Source: Chloroflexota bacterium
GTDB taxonomy: Bacteria; Chloroflexota; Anaerolineae; Anaerolineales; UBA4823
DNA: 6,853 nt
Direction of reading: 5' to 3'
Assembly: GCA_021849525.1 (NCBI GenBank)
Contig: JAJZSS010000082.1
Location: forward strand, 1 to 6,853
A program made the translations under genes and the position numbers. Positions within the stretch are counted from its first letter, which is position 1. Each line of letters begins with the position of its first letter. Positions 6,674-6,853 of the stretch are shown here, piece after piece. The notes beneath the pieces are model-generated. The model saw only the letters and a list, made by a program, of their open reading frames with translations. It did no database searches and was not told the DNA's origin.

Positions 6674-6853
6674 CTAGGTGGCCGATTTGTTACGGATCGT
6701 TTTCCACCAGGCTTTAACCCGCCGTATGATGGGGGACCAGGGGGATGCTATAGGGTGGAGAGAACTCTCCATATCACTCCAGGGATCCATGTCCAGCATC
6801 TTGCGCAGAATGTAACGAGCCAATAATTTTAGAGATGCCAGGACAGGTGTTAC
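6674..6853 (-). CDS. C-terminal 59 residues of an unidentified protein, truncated by window edge
   Basis: The minus strand is open from the right edge to TAG at 6676-6674. The visible tail starts VTPVLASLKLLARYILRKML and continues through LDMDPWSDMESS, then HPIASPWSPIIRRVKAWWKT, and ends KSAT. I do not recognise the family. It has an amphipathic, basic helix-like start, a short acidic stretch, and a basic tryptophan-rich end (four W in the last 36 residues), with no clear membrane segment. Evidence that it is real: the frame is open throughout its 60 codons, its stop lies just 8 bases from a strong U7 terminator in the right orientation, and codon use looks ordinary. It converges on dnaA. The start, full length and function are outside the window. 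Confidence 0.65.
   Translation of the reverse strand, partial: VTPVLASLKLLARYILRKMLDMDPWSDMESSLHPIASPWSPIIRRVKAWWKTIRNKSAT

Overview
The window looks like chromosomal DNA of a moderate-GC bacterium, probably Chloroflexota of the class Anaerolineae. This rests on the remembered style of the DnaA N-terminus (AWQAAVGQLQMEMPKAAFET) and on DnaK carrying the N-terminal insertion that classical Gram-positives lack. It is an inference from recall, not a search. Nothing in the window looks like a plasmid, phage, IS element or CRISPR locus.

Layout, left to right. Positions 1-2514 hold a compact minus-strand gene cluster: a small four-helix membrane protein of unknown function (2514-2122), selA for selenocysteine tRNA synthesis (2072-699), and the N-terminal half of an M24 (Xaa-Pro peptidase type) metallopeptidase that runs off the left edge (666-1). 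The gaps are only 49 and 32 bases, and a promoter with a perfect TATAAT lies ahead of the first gene. Positions 2515-2682 hold that promoter and the strong intrinsic terminator of dnaK. Positions 4587-2683 are a complete dnaK on the minus strand, standing alone without grpE, dnaJ or hrcA.

Positions 4588-5262 form a 675-base AT-richer gap between the divergent dnaK and dnaA genes. It is full of dyads and repeats: an 18-bp inverted repeat pair 148 bases apart whose cores are themselves palindromes, a 12-bp perfect palindrome, a 30-bp-period direct repeat, an AT-rich stretch with eight T's, a good dnaA promoter and a structured dnaA leader. No consensus DnaA box (TTATCCACA) is visible, so calling it an origin would be speculative. 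DnaA follows at 5263-6609 and ends at a bidirectional terminator (6629-6666). That terminator is shared with a convergent minus-strand gene of unknown function, of which only the last 59 codons are present (6853-6674). dnaN does not follow dnaA.

Together the genes cover replication initiation (DnaA), protein folding (DnaK), selenocysteine synthesis (SelA) and probable peptide turnover (M24 enzyme). The coding part is largely ordinary. The repeats in the dnaK-dnaA gap, and a selA start with no Shine-Dalgarno sequence but a TTGACA element just upstream, are the points most worth a second look.
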